DNA of 64,000 bases, taken from assembly GCF_025460805.1 (NCBI RefSeq), contig NZ_JAMXFJ010000019.1, positions 48,756-112,755 of the forward strand. Direction: 5' to 3'. How positions within the stretch are numbered: the stretch's first letter is position 1; the number at the start of each line of letters is the position of its first letter. Below, one piece after another: positions 36,335 through 44,554 of the stretch. This stretch comes from Microvirga sesbaniae. GTDB lineage: Bacteria > Pseudomonadota > Alphaproteobacteria > Rhizobiales > Beijerinckiaceae. The notes beneath the pieces were generated by a model. That model saw only the letters and a list, made by a program, of their open reading frames with translations. It was not told the origin of the DNA and searched no databases. The translations under genes and the position numbers were made by a program.

Positions 36335-37423
36335 ATGCCGTTCGTGTGTCCTCTTCTTGACCTCTGGAGGAGGGTCGCCGTGGGGCGACTCTCGTACCAC
36401 CCTGATGATGACCCACTCCTGACCAGCGCCTTTCACCGGCTGCGGCTGGACAGAGCGCCTGAGCCCTGGTTCGGGAGCCCGTCGAGAGCGAAGGTCTTCT
36501 ACCTGACCCTGAATCCGGGACATGCTTCGGATGACGACGGCACGCTTGGGTCCGGGTGGCGCGACTTCTGCTACGACATGATGCTGGAGAAGATCAGTCG
36601 CGATCGCTTCCTCAGCGAGGCTCCACCGTCGGCCGTACGATGGCTGCGCCGGGCACATGGTGCGTACGCCGATGTCGCCTTCGACCAGATCTGCAACCTG
36701 AGGCTTCTCGCATATCCGAGCGTCGACAAGTCCTCCTTTGGCGAGCTGTCCAGCCGATTCCTGGAGCTTCCTACCGTTCAGCAAACGAAGTGGTTCGTGC
36801 ACCGCGAGCTGGTGCCGCGCGCGAGGCGCAATGAGCTCGCGCTGCTTGTCCTCCGCGGGGTCGAGGCCTGGGGCTTCCGGCCCGGCCGCGAGGATATCGT
36901 GGACGGCAGCCTCTTCATCTCAAGAGCGGTCCGGGGCGTGTCGCTGACACCCGGGTCGCGCGTGGGGCACATCATTGACCGTTGCTTGGGATCGTCTGCC
37001 GCCGCCATCGCACCGCGGATCAAAAGAGATCGGCGTCCACGGCATTCATCTTCAACTCCTGTCGGAGGGTCGTTGGTAGACGAAGCCCCAGACGACACAG
37101 GCATGCCACTTCACCCGACACTGAGAGGCGAGTGCACCCCGGGGCAGATCAAATGGATCGAGTACCGAGCCCCTCGAGCCAGAATTCGCAAGCTGCGGCC
37201 GGAGAGCTGTACCTTCGCAATGGCCCGCCGAAACAGTTACATCGGTGGTCCACGTTATCGGATCTTCGAGTTCCTGGACCGGGAGCCGAGCCTTGTCGAA
37301 GCGATTGAGTTCGCGAGCCAGCAAGGAATGAAACTCACCGGATCAAAGGCTTACTGGGACATCGTGGAAGCCTTGAAGCAGGGGTTCATCGAGATTGTTG
37401 ACGAAACCAATGGGCATGTCTGA
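36335..37423 (+). CDS. Unknown protein with a UDG-like N-terminal motif
   Basis: 362 residues after AAGGGA with 8 bases spacing. KVFYLTLNPGHASDDDG near residue 52 resembles the first strand and water-activating loop of uracil-DNA-glycosylase-fold proteins (LNPG followed by acidic residues), but the other UDG motifs are not evident. Residues 230-290 are a basic, Pro-rich linker (KRDRRPRHSSS). The last 70 residues look like a winged helix (SLVEAIEFASQQGMKLTGSK, then VEALKQGFIEIVD). Its position right after vsr and on the other strand suggests cargo tied to the methylation/repair locus. UDG membership is a guess. Confidence 0.5.
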   Translation: MPFVCPLLDLWRRVAVGRLSYHPDDDPLLTSAFHRLRLDRAPEPWFGSPSRAKVFYLTLNPGHASDDDGTLGSGWRDFCYDMMLEKISRDRFLSEAPPSAVRWLRRAHGAYADVAFDQICNLRLLAYPSVDKSSFGELSSRFLELPTVQQTKWFVHRELVPRARRNELALLVLRGVEAWGFRPGREDIVDGSLFISRAVRGVSLTPGSRVGHIIDRCLGSSAAAIAPRIKRDRRPRHSSSTPVGGSLVDEAPDDTGMPLHPTLRGECTPGQIKWIEYRAPRARIRKLRPESCTFAMARRNSYIGGPRYRIFEFLDREPSLVEAIEFASQQGMKLTGSKAYWDIVEALKQGFIEIVDETNGHV

Positions 37424-38160
37424 GCGTGGTCATTGTTGGTCGGAACAACGCATGCCATCTGGTAATGGCAACTGTCGGCCGAGGACCAAAAGTGCCGGCA
37501 ACCTGACGACATCGGTTAGCATGCGAGCGGAGCGAGCCTGCGTGGAGCGAAGCGACACGCAGCAAGTATTCAGGATCAGCGCTCGCATTGCGTACGGCAT
37601 CAGCAGCGAACCGATTTCTTGTGATCATCGGTCGGCCTCGCTTCGCTCGGCCGACGCTTCGCGGTTCCGAGTGAGGAGAGTCTTGCCTGATACCTGACGG
37701 GCGTTCGGAGGGTGCAGTTCGCCCTCACGGGGAGAACTGCACACCTGACGGTCGTCCCGTCGGATAGCTCCGGATCCGCACACCCCTAGGGTAGGACAGG
37801 CCGTTCGTGTTGCCCTTCTTCTGTGCGAGTTCGCTCGGCGGATTAGGCCGAAACGGCGGCGGTCGCCCCCGGCCGATCCGGTGACTCGGAGGCGACGTGC
37901 TGGTCATGATCGCCAGCGTCTTGGTCCAATGGGACCTTCTCATCACAAAAGAGACCAGGCACCCCGGCCTCTCTGTGCAGGCCGACGAGACGGTGGACTG
38001 ATTAGAGCCGCCACAAGCCCCGGAGTTTCACCGGTTTCTATGTCCATCATGAGAGACGGTTGCTCGCCTCATACTGCTATTTAGCAAACGAATGTGGGCC
38101 GGACGCTCCGAATCTGACGATCGAACTCAAGAAAATGTTCTCGGTCCGGCGATTGCGGGC
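37424..38160. other. 737 bases without a gene, containing a hairpin cluster
   Basis: No frame here has both a ribosome binding site and protein-like composition. The first 320 bases are dominated by inverted repeats listed separately; the rest shows nothing clear. Confidence 0.5.
37453..37742. repeat. Cluster of four hairpins
   Basis: The stems are 37453-37470 (TGCCAT/ATGGCA), 37538-37562 (CTGCGTG/CACGCAG, loop GAGCGAAGCGA), 37631-37655 (GTCGGCC/GGCCGAC, loop TCGCTTCGCTC) and 37712-37742 (GTGCAGTTC/GAACTGCAC, 13-base loop). The two middle loops contain GCGAAGC on one strand or the other, a sequence known to form a very stable DNA mini-hairpin. The cluster could be a structured RNA, a protein-binding site, a REP-like element or the remnant of a transposon. 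Confidence 0.55.
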
Positions 38161-38568
38161 TCAATGTTTCGTTCTGTGGCCTGCGCTACCAGTTTTTTCG
38201 TCACCATCATGAGCGCCTATGTGGATGGAACGCTCATGGCATTCCGACAGATTTCTGATCCTTTTGAGCAACAGATCATTAAGGTCAAACTCTCCTTCGA
38301 ACGGTCTTTCGTCACTCATCACCGAAAAATTCAGATACAAGCATATATTGAAGCAAAGAGCAGATTCTGCATTATTTTCTGCGGCCTCTGAAAGATAGGT
38401 CAAATCACGCTGAAATGATGCAAGTTTTTTGTCATAGTTATTAACTTCCGCCAAGAGTGGTACAACTTCGATTAGATGATCACATAATTCGTTCACCATG
38501 TCGTCTTTCTTCGTGAGAAACTTTCTGATGGCAGGCTCGGTTTTATTGAGGTGCTTTGATTTGCTCAT
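38161..38568 (-). CDS. Small hypothetical protein
   Basis: About 135 residues from ATG at 38568 (MSKSKHLNKTEPAIRKFLTK); the frame is open further upstream but becomes unprotein-like. It is helical and charged, with two cysteines in ALCFNICLYLNFS. No ribosome binding site stands out and no domain is recognised. Low-complexity shadows on the other strand are absent, so it may be real. Confidence 0.4.
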   Translation of the reverse strand: MSKSKHLNKTEPAIRKFLTKKDDMVNELCDHLIEVVPLLAEVNNYDKKLASFQRDLTYLSEAAENNAESALCFNICLYLNFSVMSDERPFEGEFDLNDLLLKRIRNLSECHERSIHIGAHDGDEKTGSAGHRTKH

Positions 38569-38910
38569 GAGCGCTGTGTCTTGATTTCGGTTTGAGTGGT
38601 AGCGGAGTTTATGACTTCGCTGCTCTGTGAGTAAGCGGCGGTACCGTAAACTAACTCGATTGGATGAATTATGCGGTCGCCCCAAGGCCGGCAGGAGAAT
38701 GGTGCTTGTAGCATCGGTGGACCTGTCTGATTCCGCTCAGGACTCTTTGAAGAATAAGCGTTTGACCCAATAGACTGGGACCGATAGCCAATTCTGGCCA
38801 CGAGATGTCAGGCTTTCGGGCAGTTCTCGAACGCTGCGCATCTGGAGCCCGGCACGGGACGAAAGATCGTCCCGGCCGCAGTACCAAGCGTAGAGAGACA
38901 ACGAGAATTA

Positions 38911-39648
38911 CTAATTGTCGAGAACTCCCGACATTCGCATTCTGCTCATAACGGGCCACCCAATGTGCTGAATGATCGCTCTTTCTATCTGTTCCATGCA
39001 GCAGGCTTCCCGAAGCACATACGCAGAGTCCGAGATTGCTGACGGGACATCATTGACACCTCTGACGATGACGATCGCTGGAATTTTGCGCTGCTTGAGT
39101 ATTTCGCAAACGACTATCGTCGCATCAAAGTTTGAATTTAGCTCCAGGATAGCGGAGTCGACATCACTCCCAGCACACATCGCCGCCCCGAGTGCTGTTG
39201 AAACCTCAACTACATCGCAACACCACCATTCAAGGTGTTCGGAGAGAGTGGTCGGGAAGTAGCGAACATCGGTTGCGTAGAGCCATCGCACAGGACTAAG
39301 GGAGCGGAACTCAGCGATCCTAAAGCGAGGCTCGTCGGCCGGCAAAAAATCTGGAAAATAATATTGGAGCCAGCCGTCTATATCCCTGAGCCGATACCAC
39401 AGGTCTCCGGACATGTAGTCCTCCTCGTAGTGCGGCCCACGACCGGACCTCGCAAGTATCTCCAGCATATCTGATGGCCAATCGAACCTGACCTTCCGCT
39501 TGATGTACTCTGTTGCTTGGGCTCGATCGTAACGCTCCTCTGAACGAGACGCGTTTTGGACCTTATCGATCCACTCGCGGGCTGGATTGCAATGGGCGAG
39601 ATTTGCTTTTACAGAAACGTCCTTGAGGATTTCTGGTGCGACAAGCAT
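38911..39648 (-). CDS. Unknown domain fused to a degenerate receiver domain
   Basis: 245 residues from ATG at 39648, chosen because AAAGGA lies 7 bases upstream. The first 120 residues are an unknown domain (YYFPDFLPADEPRFRIAEFR). From about residue 125 the sequence follows a response-regulator receiver of the type common in rhizobia: RWLYATDV (strand 1), CCDVVEVSTALGAAM, DSAILELNS (strand 3), LKQRKIPAIVIVRG (strand 4) and YVLREACCMEQIERAI (strand 5). The phospho-acceptor Asp is Glu (AILELN against the usual AILDVN), the acidic pair at strand 1 is Thr-Asp and the strand-5 Lys is Glu, so it cannot be phosphorylated normally. It may be a pseudo-receiver interaction module. Confidence 0.5.
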   Translation of the reverse strand: MLVAPEILKDVSVKANLAHCNPAREWIDKVQNASRSEERYDRAQATEYIKRKVRFDWPSDMLEILARSGRGPHYEEDYMSGDLWYRLRDIDGWLQYYFPDFLPADEPRFRIAEFRSLSPVRWLYATDVRYFPTTLSEHLEWWCCDVVEVSTALGAAMCAGSDVDSAILELNSNFDATIVVCEILKQRKIPAIVIVRGVNDVPSAISDSAYVLREACCMEQIERAIIQHIGWPVMSRMRMSGVLDN

Positions 39649-40227
39649 ATAAAGTTCCTTTCCAGGAGCTAGGACAGGGCGATTGATCTTGAGGGAGATG
39701 CCGACAGACCGCACATCTGATATCCAAAACTCCTGCTGCTAATGCGGAAATGCGTAGAGATGTCTGATGATCGGCTTGGTGCCTAAAAGCCTCTTGAGGA
39801 GCCGCTCTGGAATGACATTCTCCCGAGGGCTGTAAAAGGCTCTCCAAGAAATGCTTGGGCATGATGGGTTTGCCCGGCAAAAATTTTAATGTTCCGCTTC
39901 TTGTCCATCGTATGTTCCTTTCAAGGCTGGAGTGGACTTGGTTGCGCAGCGCGCAGGAGGAAGTTTCTGGTCTGCATCAAACCCTGCGCCCACAACCATT
40001 TGACAGCTGCCACACTGACCGTCATCGGTATCTTTGCATCGGAATGTCAGGCCGATTTTTGCCGGTGCAGCTCGTAGCGGTGTTGTTCCGTTCGTCGGAT
40101 ACCGACGCGCACAAACATCGATTTTTCGTTCCGAATCGGGGAGATTGGTCTCCATGGCTTTTGGCTCATGCCAAACACGATGACGTATGGCAGGCAATTC
40201 GCAGCTAAGGAGTTCTGATGTGTGGCG
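39649..40227. other. Gap with a possible gene remnant
   Basis: No intact gene is seen in 579 bases. On the minus strand a short frame at about 39740-39850 reads like the end of a real protein (WRAFYSPRENVIPERLLKR, ending in FPH), after an upstream stop, so it may be the tail of a decayed gene. I could not assign it. Confidence 0.3.
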
Positions 40228-41031
40228 TCAGCCCGGTCGTGACAGCTCGCTTACACGCCTGACAAGCTGCGCTGCGCTTACTTGGCGTATCTCGCTGGCT
40301 AGTTCCTTGGCACGCTTCTCACCCAGTTCGGTGAGTGTTGCGAAATACGTCTCGGCAAACGGCGCTATCGCTTTGAGGATAAATTCGACGAGTTCGATGG
40401 ATGGATTCGAGCGGACGAGAGGCATGCGGCACTGACGGGTAATCACATCGATTCGCAGCACAAAACCGAGGAAGACATCACGAGTCCTGCGGTTCTCCTT
40501 GGGCGGCTTATATCCAGCTTCGAATATCCTTTCCGCCGATCGCAGCGCAGTCAGAACCGCGTAGGCTTCATCTTGATCAGCGCCGACCACGGCATGTGCT
40601 TCAACAATCACCGCGATTTTTGCCAGAGCTTGTTGGACGAGCCTCTCTGATGCGAGCCACGTCTCGCGAAGCTCACCGGTTTCCATTTGCCGCTCCCGAT
40701 ATTCAAGGTCGAGCAGAAAACGCGAGGCATCGATGTCCATCCGGCGGCGCATATCAGGTCGCAGCCCGCGGCGTTCCAGCTCCAGCCAGCCAGCATCCGT
40801 CCATCGAACAACGAACGCGGTGTCGAGGTTGCCTGGCCAGTCCGGATCAGGCTCCCGGACCTCCATCAGGGGTAAAGAATTGTGCCGCACAGTTTGCACC
40901 CCGTTCCATCCGAGTTCTCCGGCATCACCGGAGAGGGCAAGATCATGACCGGAATCCGGTAGTCTAATCTTCGGATGACAAGATGAGAAGCTGTGATCTC
41001 TGGCAGATATGGCGCCATTCAGGGAGGCCAT
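40228..41031 (-). CDS. Hypothetical protein
   Basis: Up to 267 residues; the start is uncertain because no ribosome binding site is clear at 41031 or at the internal ATG 40866. The C-terminal 170 residues are helical and look protein-like (WLASERLVQQALAKIAVIVE, ELGEKRAKELASEIRQVSAA). No domain is recognised. It diverges from the DUF3102-like gene, sharing a short promoter region. Confidence 0.45.
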   Translation of the reverse strand: MASLNGAISARDHSFSSCHPKIRLPDSGHDLALSGDAGELGWNGVQTVRHNSLPLMEVREPDPDWPGNLDTAFVVRWTDAGWLELERRGLRPDMRRRMDIDASRFLLDLEYRERQMETGELRETWLASERLVQQALAKIAVIVEAHAVVGADQDEAYAVLTALRSAERIFEAGYKPPKENRRTRDVFLGFVLRIDVITRQCRMPLVRSNPSIELVEFILKAIAPFAETYFATLTELGEKRAKELASEIRQVSAAQLVRRVSELSRPG

Positions 41032-41102
41032 TTTTGCCGTTACGGGACTTATAACACGCCGCTATGTCTCTGTTTACAAGGTTATCGCTTGGAGGACGAA
41101 CC

Positions 41103-41636
41103 ATGCGCGACGGTGTTCTATCACCGTTACCCGTGCCTGCTGATGGTGAAATCGCTTGCCAGGATCATCTATTCGGATGCCTTGGGGCAAGCGGGTTTCC
41201 CTACGATGAGCTCGCTGCTGACGATGCGGCAAACGTGCGGGCCCGCAGCGCACTGATCAAGACGTTTCACAAGCAGGAGAGTGCGGCGGCAATCGCAATC
41301 GGACAGGAGTTGCTGGCCGTCAAGGGCCTGCTAGGACGCGGGCGTTTCGGGCGCTGGCTGGCAGCGGAGTTTATGTGGGACGCCAGGACGGCGGAACGAT
41401 ACATGTCGGTGGCGCGGGCTTTCGCGGACGATTTAGAAATCGCCGCGAGCCTGCCACTGACGGCACTCTACCTCTTGGCATCCCGCTCGACGCCAGCCCG
41501 GTTTCGCGACGAGGTGATCGCCTCTCTTCGCTCCGGCCAGCGAGTGGATCCTGCTCGCTTGCCGGATATGTTACGGGCCGCAAAGCAGACCGTTCTGTTT
41601 GAAGGCGCGCCCGAGCCGCAGGACCAGGGGGGCTGA
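41103..41636 (+). CDS. DUF3102-like protein
   Basis: 177 residues from ATG at 41103, 7 bases after GGAGG. The middle (AAAIAIGQELLAVKGLLGRG, FGRWLAAEFMWDARTAERYM) matches DUF3102, a helical domain of phage and plasmid proteins in which a short coiled region precedes a helix-turn-helix-like part. The function is unknown; such genes are frequent near integrases and partition genes. The next small gene starts 12 bases after its stop. Confidence 0.7.
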   Translation: MRDGVLSPLPVPADGEIACQDHLFGCLGASGFPYDELAADDAANVRARSALIKTFHKQESAAAIAIGQELLAVKGLLGRGRFGRWLAAEFMWDARTAERYMSVARAFADDLEIAASLPLTALYLLASRSTPARFRDEVIASLRSGQRVDPARLPDMLRAAKQTVLFEGAPEPQDQGG

Positions 41637-41647
41637 GAAACGACATC

Positions 41648-41926
41648 GTGTCGGATTCGGCCAGTGAGGACATGTCGCCAGAAGCCGTCGGTCCCGAAGC
41701 CGCACCTGCAGAACCAAGTTGTATTCACCAAGCTTTCGGAAGCGGACGCAATGCTTCGGTGCAGACTGATCCAAGTGCTTGGGAGGGGACCGTAACGGCG
41801 GCGGACGAGGCTGCGCTGATCCTCAACCGACTTGGTCAGGCCGACGCGTTCCGCCTTCTCAAGCTTATCACCATCGCTGGTCTCGAGCTTGTGCGTCACA
41901 CGCTGCTGGCGCTGAGTCGCTCATGA
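41648..41926 (+). CDS. Small hypothetical protein downstream of DUF3102-like gene
   Basis: 92 residues with a GTG start. The N-terminal half is low complexity and acidic; the C-terminal half forms one amphipathic helix pair (DEAALILNRLGQADAFRLLK, LITIAGLELVRHTLLALS). It is only 12 bases after the previous stop, so probably cotranscribed. No function is proposed. Confidence 0.45.
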   Translation: MSDSASEDMSPEAVGPEAAPAEPSCIHQAFGSGRNASVQTDPSAWEGTVTAADEAALILNRLGQADAFRLLKLITIAGLELVRHTLLALSRS

Positions 41927-42227
41927 GGCCGGTCGCCCCCTGATGAGGGCGCCGCATGCAGTAGAAGCTTCGGCATGAAGAGCACCCGCAGGGGCATCAA
42001 GGAGTAACCGAACATGGTGGAGCTCCCTAGTCCAGAAAGGCCCGCCGAACGGCGGGCTCTCAAGGATCAAGTGGCACGGTATCATGATGGGGACTTTTAT
42101 TCAGTGCTGACCAGTCCCTGTGTGCCGATTAAGCGGGAAGGTGTCGGGTGTCTCGGACAGAACCCGGAGAAGGAGCAGGAAAGCCTCTGCCGGAACCCCC
42201 GTTCGCCGTGGGATGCGAGTTCGCAGC
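41927..42227. other. Intergenic region before the excisionase-integrase pair
   Basis: This 301-base gap carries a short inverted sequence GCCCGCCGAACGGCGGGC at 42041-42058 that makes a strong stem without a T run. No gene is visible. It likely holds the promoter of the next two genes. Confidence 0.45.
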
Positions 42228-42596
42228 ATGGCTGAGAACCTTGCCTCACGGGCGGTTCCCGATCGGCTCGCCCATGCCTTTCAGGGACGAACCGTCCTGA
42301 CTCTCAAGGAAGCGGCGGCAGCGCTGGAAATGGACGAGAAGCTCCTGCGGGCGGCGGTGAAAGCCGGCAGGGTCAAGTACATCCGCTGGGGGCATGGGCA
42401 AGCCCGCGTTCAGCGGAGGTTTCTCCTCATGGATCTGCTCGAATTTCTCAATGCGGAGCGTCGTCAGGAATGTCCCTCTACAAGCGTCCCGACTCCCCGG
42501 TCTACTGGACCGACTTCAGGATCCAAGGTCAGCGATTTCGCTGCGCTACGGGCGAGACTGAACGCCGCTCCGCCCAAGCCGTCGAGCGGCGACTGA
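42228..42596 (+). CDS. Excisionase-like HTH protein
   Basis: 122 residues from ATG at 42228 (MAENLASRAVPDRLAHAFQG). VLTLKEAAAALEMDEKLLRA and AVKAGRVKYIRWG (residues 25-57) make an excisionase-type winged helix. The last 42 residues are read through the first 127 bases of the integrase gene in another frame, an unusually long overlap. Residues from about 82 (PSTSVPTPRSTGPTSGSK) are low complexity, so the functional part may end near residue 80. It would guide excision of the right element. Confidence 0.65.
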   Translation: MAENLASRAVPDRLAHAFQGRTVLTLKEAAAALEMDEKLLRAAVKAGRVKYIRWGHGQARVQRRFLLMDLLEFLNAERRQECPSTSVPTPRSTGPTSGSKVSDFAALRARLNAAPPKPSSGD

Positions 42597-43633
42597 AGGA
42601 CGAGGCAAAGGCAAGACTTGTTGCCGAGAAGGCGCGCCGGGCCGCTTGGGGCGGCAAGGAGCCGCCGACCATGGGCCATGTCGTGGCGCGCTACTGGACC
42701 GAGGTCGGCCAGTTCCACGGCACCCCCAAGACGACATGGTGGGCGCTCGAGTGGCTGGTCGACCACTTCGGGGAGGCGACACTGCTCACGGACATCACCT
42801 CCGAGCGCATCGCCCAGATGGTGGCCCACCGCCGCACCATCCGGGTCCGGCGTGACCCAAAGAAGGCGCTGGTCGAGATCCGATGTGACCGGGTGCAGAA
42901 CGCGACCGTCAACCGCTATGCCATCGAGCCGCTCCGCAAGCTCTTCCGCCGCGCCAGGGACGTCTGGCTCTATCCTGTTGTGTACCCCCGGTGGGGCGAC
43001 CTGCTGCTCTCCGAGCCGCAGGAGCGGATCCGCGAGGCGGCGCCCGACGAGCAGGTGCGGATCCTGGAGGCGCTCGGACCGGACTACGGCCGCCTGTTCC
43101 GATTCATGATCGCGACCGGCGTCCGGTCAAGTGGCGCGCTGCTAACTTGGTCACAGGTTGACCGTGTGAACCGCGTGGCCCGCATCCGAAACAAGTCCCG
43201 GAACGGGCAGCCAAACTGGTACACGATCCCACTGACGAAAGCGCAGCTCGTGATCCTCGATGAATGCGCTGGGCATCATCCCACTCATGTCTTCACCTAT
43301 CCGGCCAAGCGAGGTCGGAAAGGGTGTCTCAAAGGGGAGCGCCTGCCGATCACGGATAGCAGCTTCAAGACGCACTGGCGACGCCATGTCCGCGAAGCTG
43401 GCATTGCGGAGGGCTTCCGACGGCATGACACCCGCCACACGGCAGGGACCCGCTACGTTCGCACGACAGGAAATCTCAAAGGGGCACAGAGGCTACTCGG
43501 CCATTCTCGGATCGAAACGACAACCCGGTACGCGCATGTGCTTCTCGACGATATACGGGCTGGCCAAGAGGCTGTCGAGGCGGCAGCGCCCGCGTTCAAC
43601 CCTCGCGTCTCTGATGCAACGGTGGATCGGTAG
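42470..43633 (+). CDS. Tyrosine recombinase/integrase of the right element
   Basis: 387 residues after AGGA. The N terminus (SLYKRPDSPVYWTDFRIQGQ) is the usual arm-binding strand set of short phage-type integrases. Catalytic positions seen are Arg in ATGVRSSGALL near residue 210, the HDTRHTAGTRYV box near residue 323, a second His in LLGHSRIETTTRYAHV near residue 346 and the nucleophile Tyr in RYAHV. It differs from the left element's P4-type enzyme, so two distinct integrases appear to have used the same tRNA site, or this one serves another site. Its start lies inside the excisionase-like gene. Confidence 0.9.
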   Translation: MSLYKRPDSPVYWTDFRIQGQRFRCATGETERRSAQAVERRLKDEAKARLVAEKARRAAWGGKEPPTMGHVVARYWTEVGQFHGTPKTTWWALEWLVDHFGEATLLTDITSERIAQMVAHRRTIRVRRDPKKALVEIRCDRVQNATVNRYAIEPLRKLFRRARDVWLYPVVYPRWGDLLLSEPQERIREAAPDEQVRILEALGPDYGRLFRFMIATGVRSSGALLTWSQVDRVNRVARIRNKSRNGQPNWYTIPLTKAQLVILDECAGHHPTHVFTYPAKRGRKGCLKGERLPITDSSFKTHWRRHVREAGIAEGFRRHDTRHTAGTRYVRTTGNLKGAQRLLGHSRIETTTRYAHVLLDDIRAGQEAVEAAAPAFNPRVSDATVDR

Positions 43634-43669
43634 TCAAACAGAAGTCTGTGCGGCTGGTACGGAGAGATT

Positions 43670-44296
43670 TTGCCCCCTGAATCCGTTGGGTGTGAGGATG
43701 GTTTTATAGATACTCTCACTGATCGGCTGGGTGATAAGCTTGATCTGGAGCGGATCGGTGTGACGAACAAAACGCTTATCGTGGGCACTGGCGTGAGCAT
43801 GGCCGCGCTATCCCTGGCTGGGGGCCTTATGGCCGGAAGCTTCGTGCCGCCTAACACATGGTTCGTCATGGTCGCGCTCCAGCCGGCCATTGAGGAGACG
43901 GCCCGCTACATGTCCGCCCGGAAGTTCGTCTGGGAAGCAGACTTGAAGACGGCGGCCTGCATTGGCGGGCTAATTGGCTTGCTAGAGATCGGTTCGAAGG
44001 CCTTGATGTCTCAGATGATCTTCAAACTAGATTTCGCGACGCTGTTGAGCCTAATCGGGTTCTCGCCGTCTCTGCCGATTCACATTGCACTATCGGTGGC
44101 TTTCTATTCCTTTCGGCGGTGGCGTCCTGCCAAGACCTTCGGCATGCATGCCCTGCTCAATCTGACACTGCTTGCCTTTGCGGTATCCCTCTGGGGATCC
44201 ATGAGCATTCCAGCGTACGCGGCTACCATGGTCGTGTTCTCGGTAGCTCTCTGTTTCACCCTAACCGTGGTGGTCCGGCGCATAGCTTCTACATGA
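43670..44296 (+). CDS. Membrane protein of CPBP/PrsW-like protease type
   Basis: 208 residues with a probable TTG start after GGAGAG. Five to six hydrophobic segments are present. QPAIEETARYMSA near residue 75 gives an EExxR motif, a His lies in PIHIALSVAF near 137 and another in MHALLNLTLLAF near 160, matching the Glu-Glu, His, His-x3-Asn order of membrane-embedded CAAX-type (CPBP) or PrsW proteases. These cut within membranes and are often tied to bacteriocin self-immunity. The position between the integrase and the exported-protein operon fits an immunity or processing role; this is inference. Confidence 0.55.
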   Translation: MPPESVGCEDGFIDTLTDRLGDKLDLERIGVTNKTLIVGTGVSMAALSLAGGLMAGSFVPPNTWFVMVALQPAIEETARYMSARKFVWEADLKTAACIGGLIGLLEIGSKALMSQMIFKLDFATLLSLIGFSPSLPIHIALSVAFYSFRRWRPAKTFGMHALLNLTLLAFAVSLWGSMSIPAYAATMVVFSVALCFTLTVVVRRIAST

Positions 44297-44303
44297 CGGC
44301 ATC

Positions 44304-44552
44304 ATGAAATTTGAGCTAGCAATGATCATGGGCCTGCCTGCGACGGGAAGGCAAAAATCCGGGACTAGGCCGAGCTACGACTTGCCGATCCGACACACGA
44401 TTGCGACGGACACTGGAACGGGCAGCGTGCTGGTATACGATCCCGCTGACGGACTCACAACTCGCGATTCAGGGACAGGTGCTCTGGACATCGGTACAGA
44501 GCTAAGGAACATCTGGCGCGCAAGCAGCATATTTCACAAACAGCATCGGTAA
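44304..44552 (+). CDS. Doubtful small protein
   Basis: 82 residues starting eight bases after the previous stop and ending two bases from the convergent gene. The sequence is rich in Thr, Gly and Ser, with no domain and no clear ribosome binding site. It could be a short cotranscribed gene or a chance frame. Confidence 0.25.
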   Translation: MKFELAMIMGLPATGRQKSGTRPSYDLPIRHTIATDTGTGSVLVYDPADGLTTRDSGTGALDIGTELRNIWRASSIFHKQHR

Positions 44553-44554
44553 CA

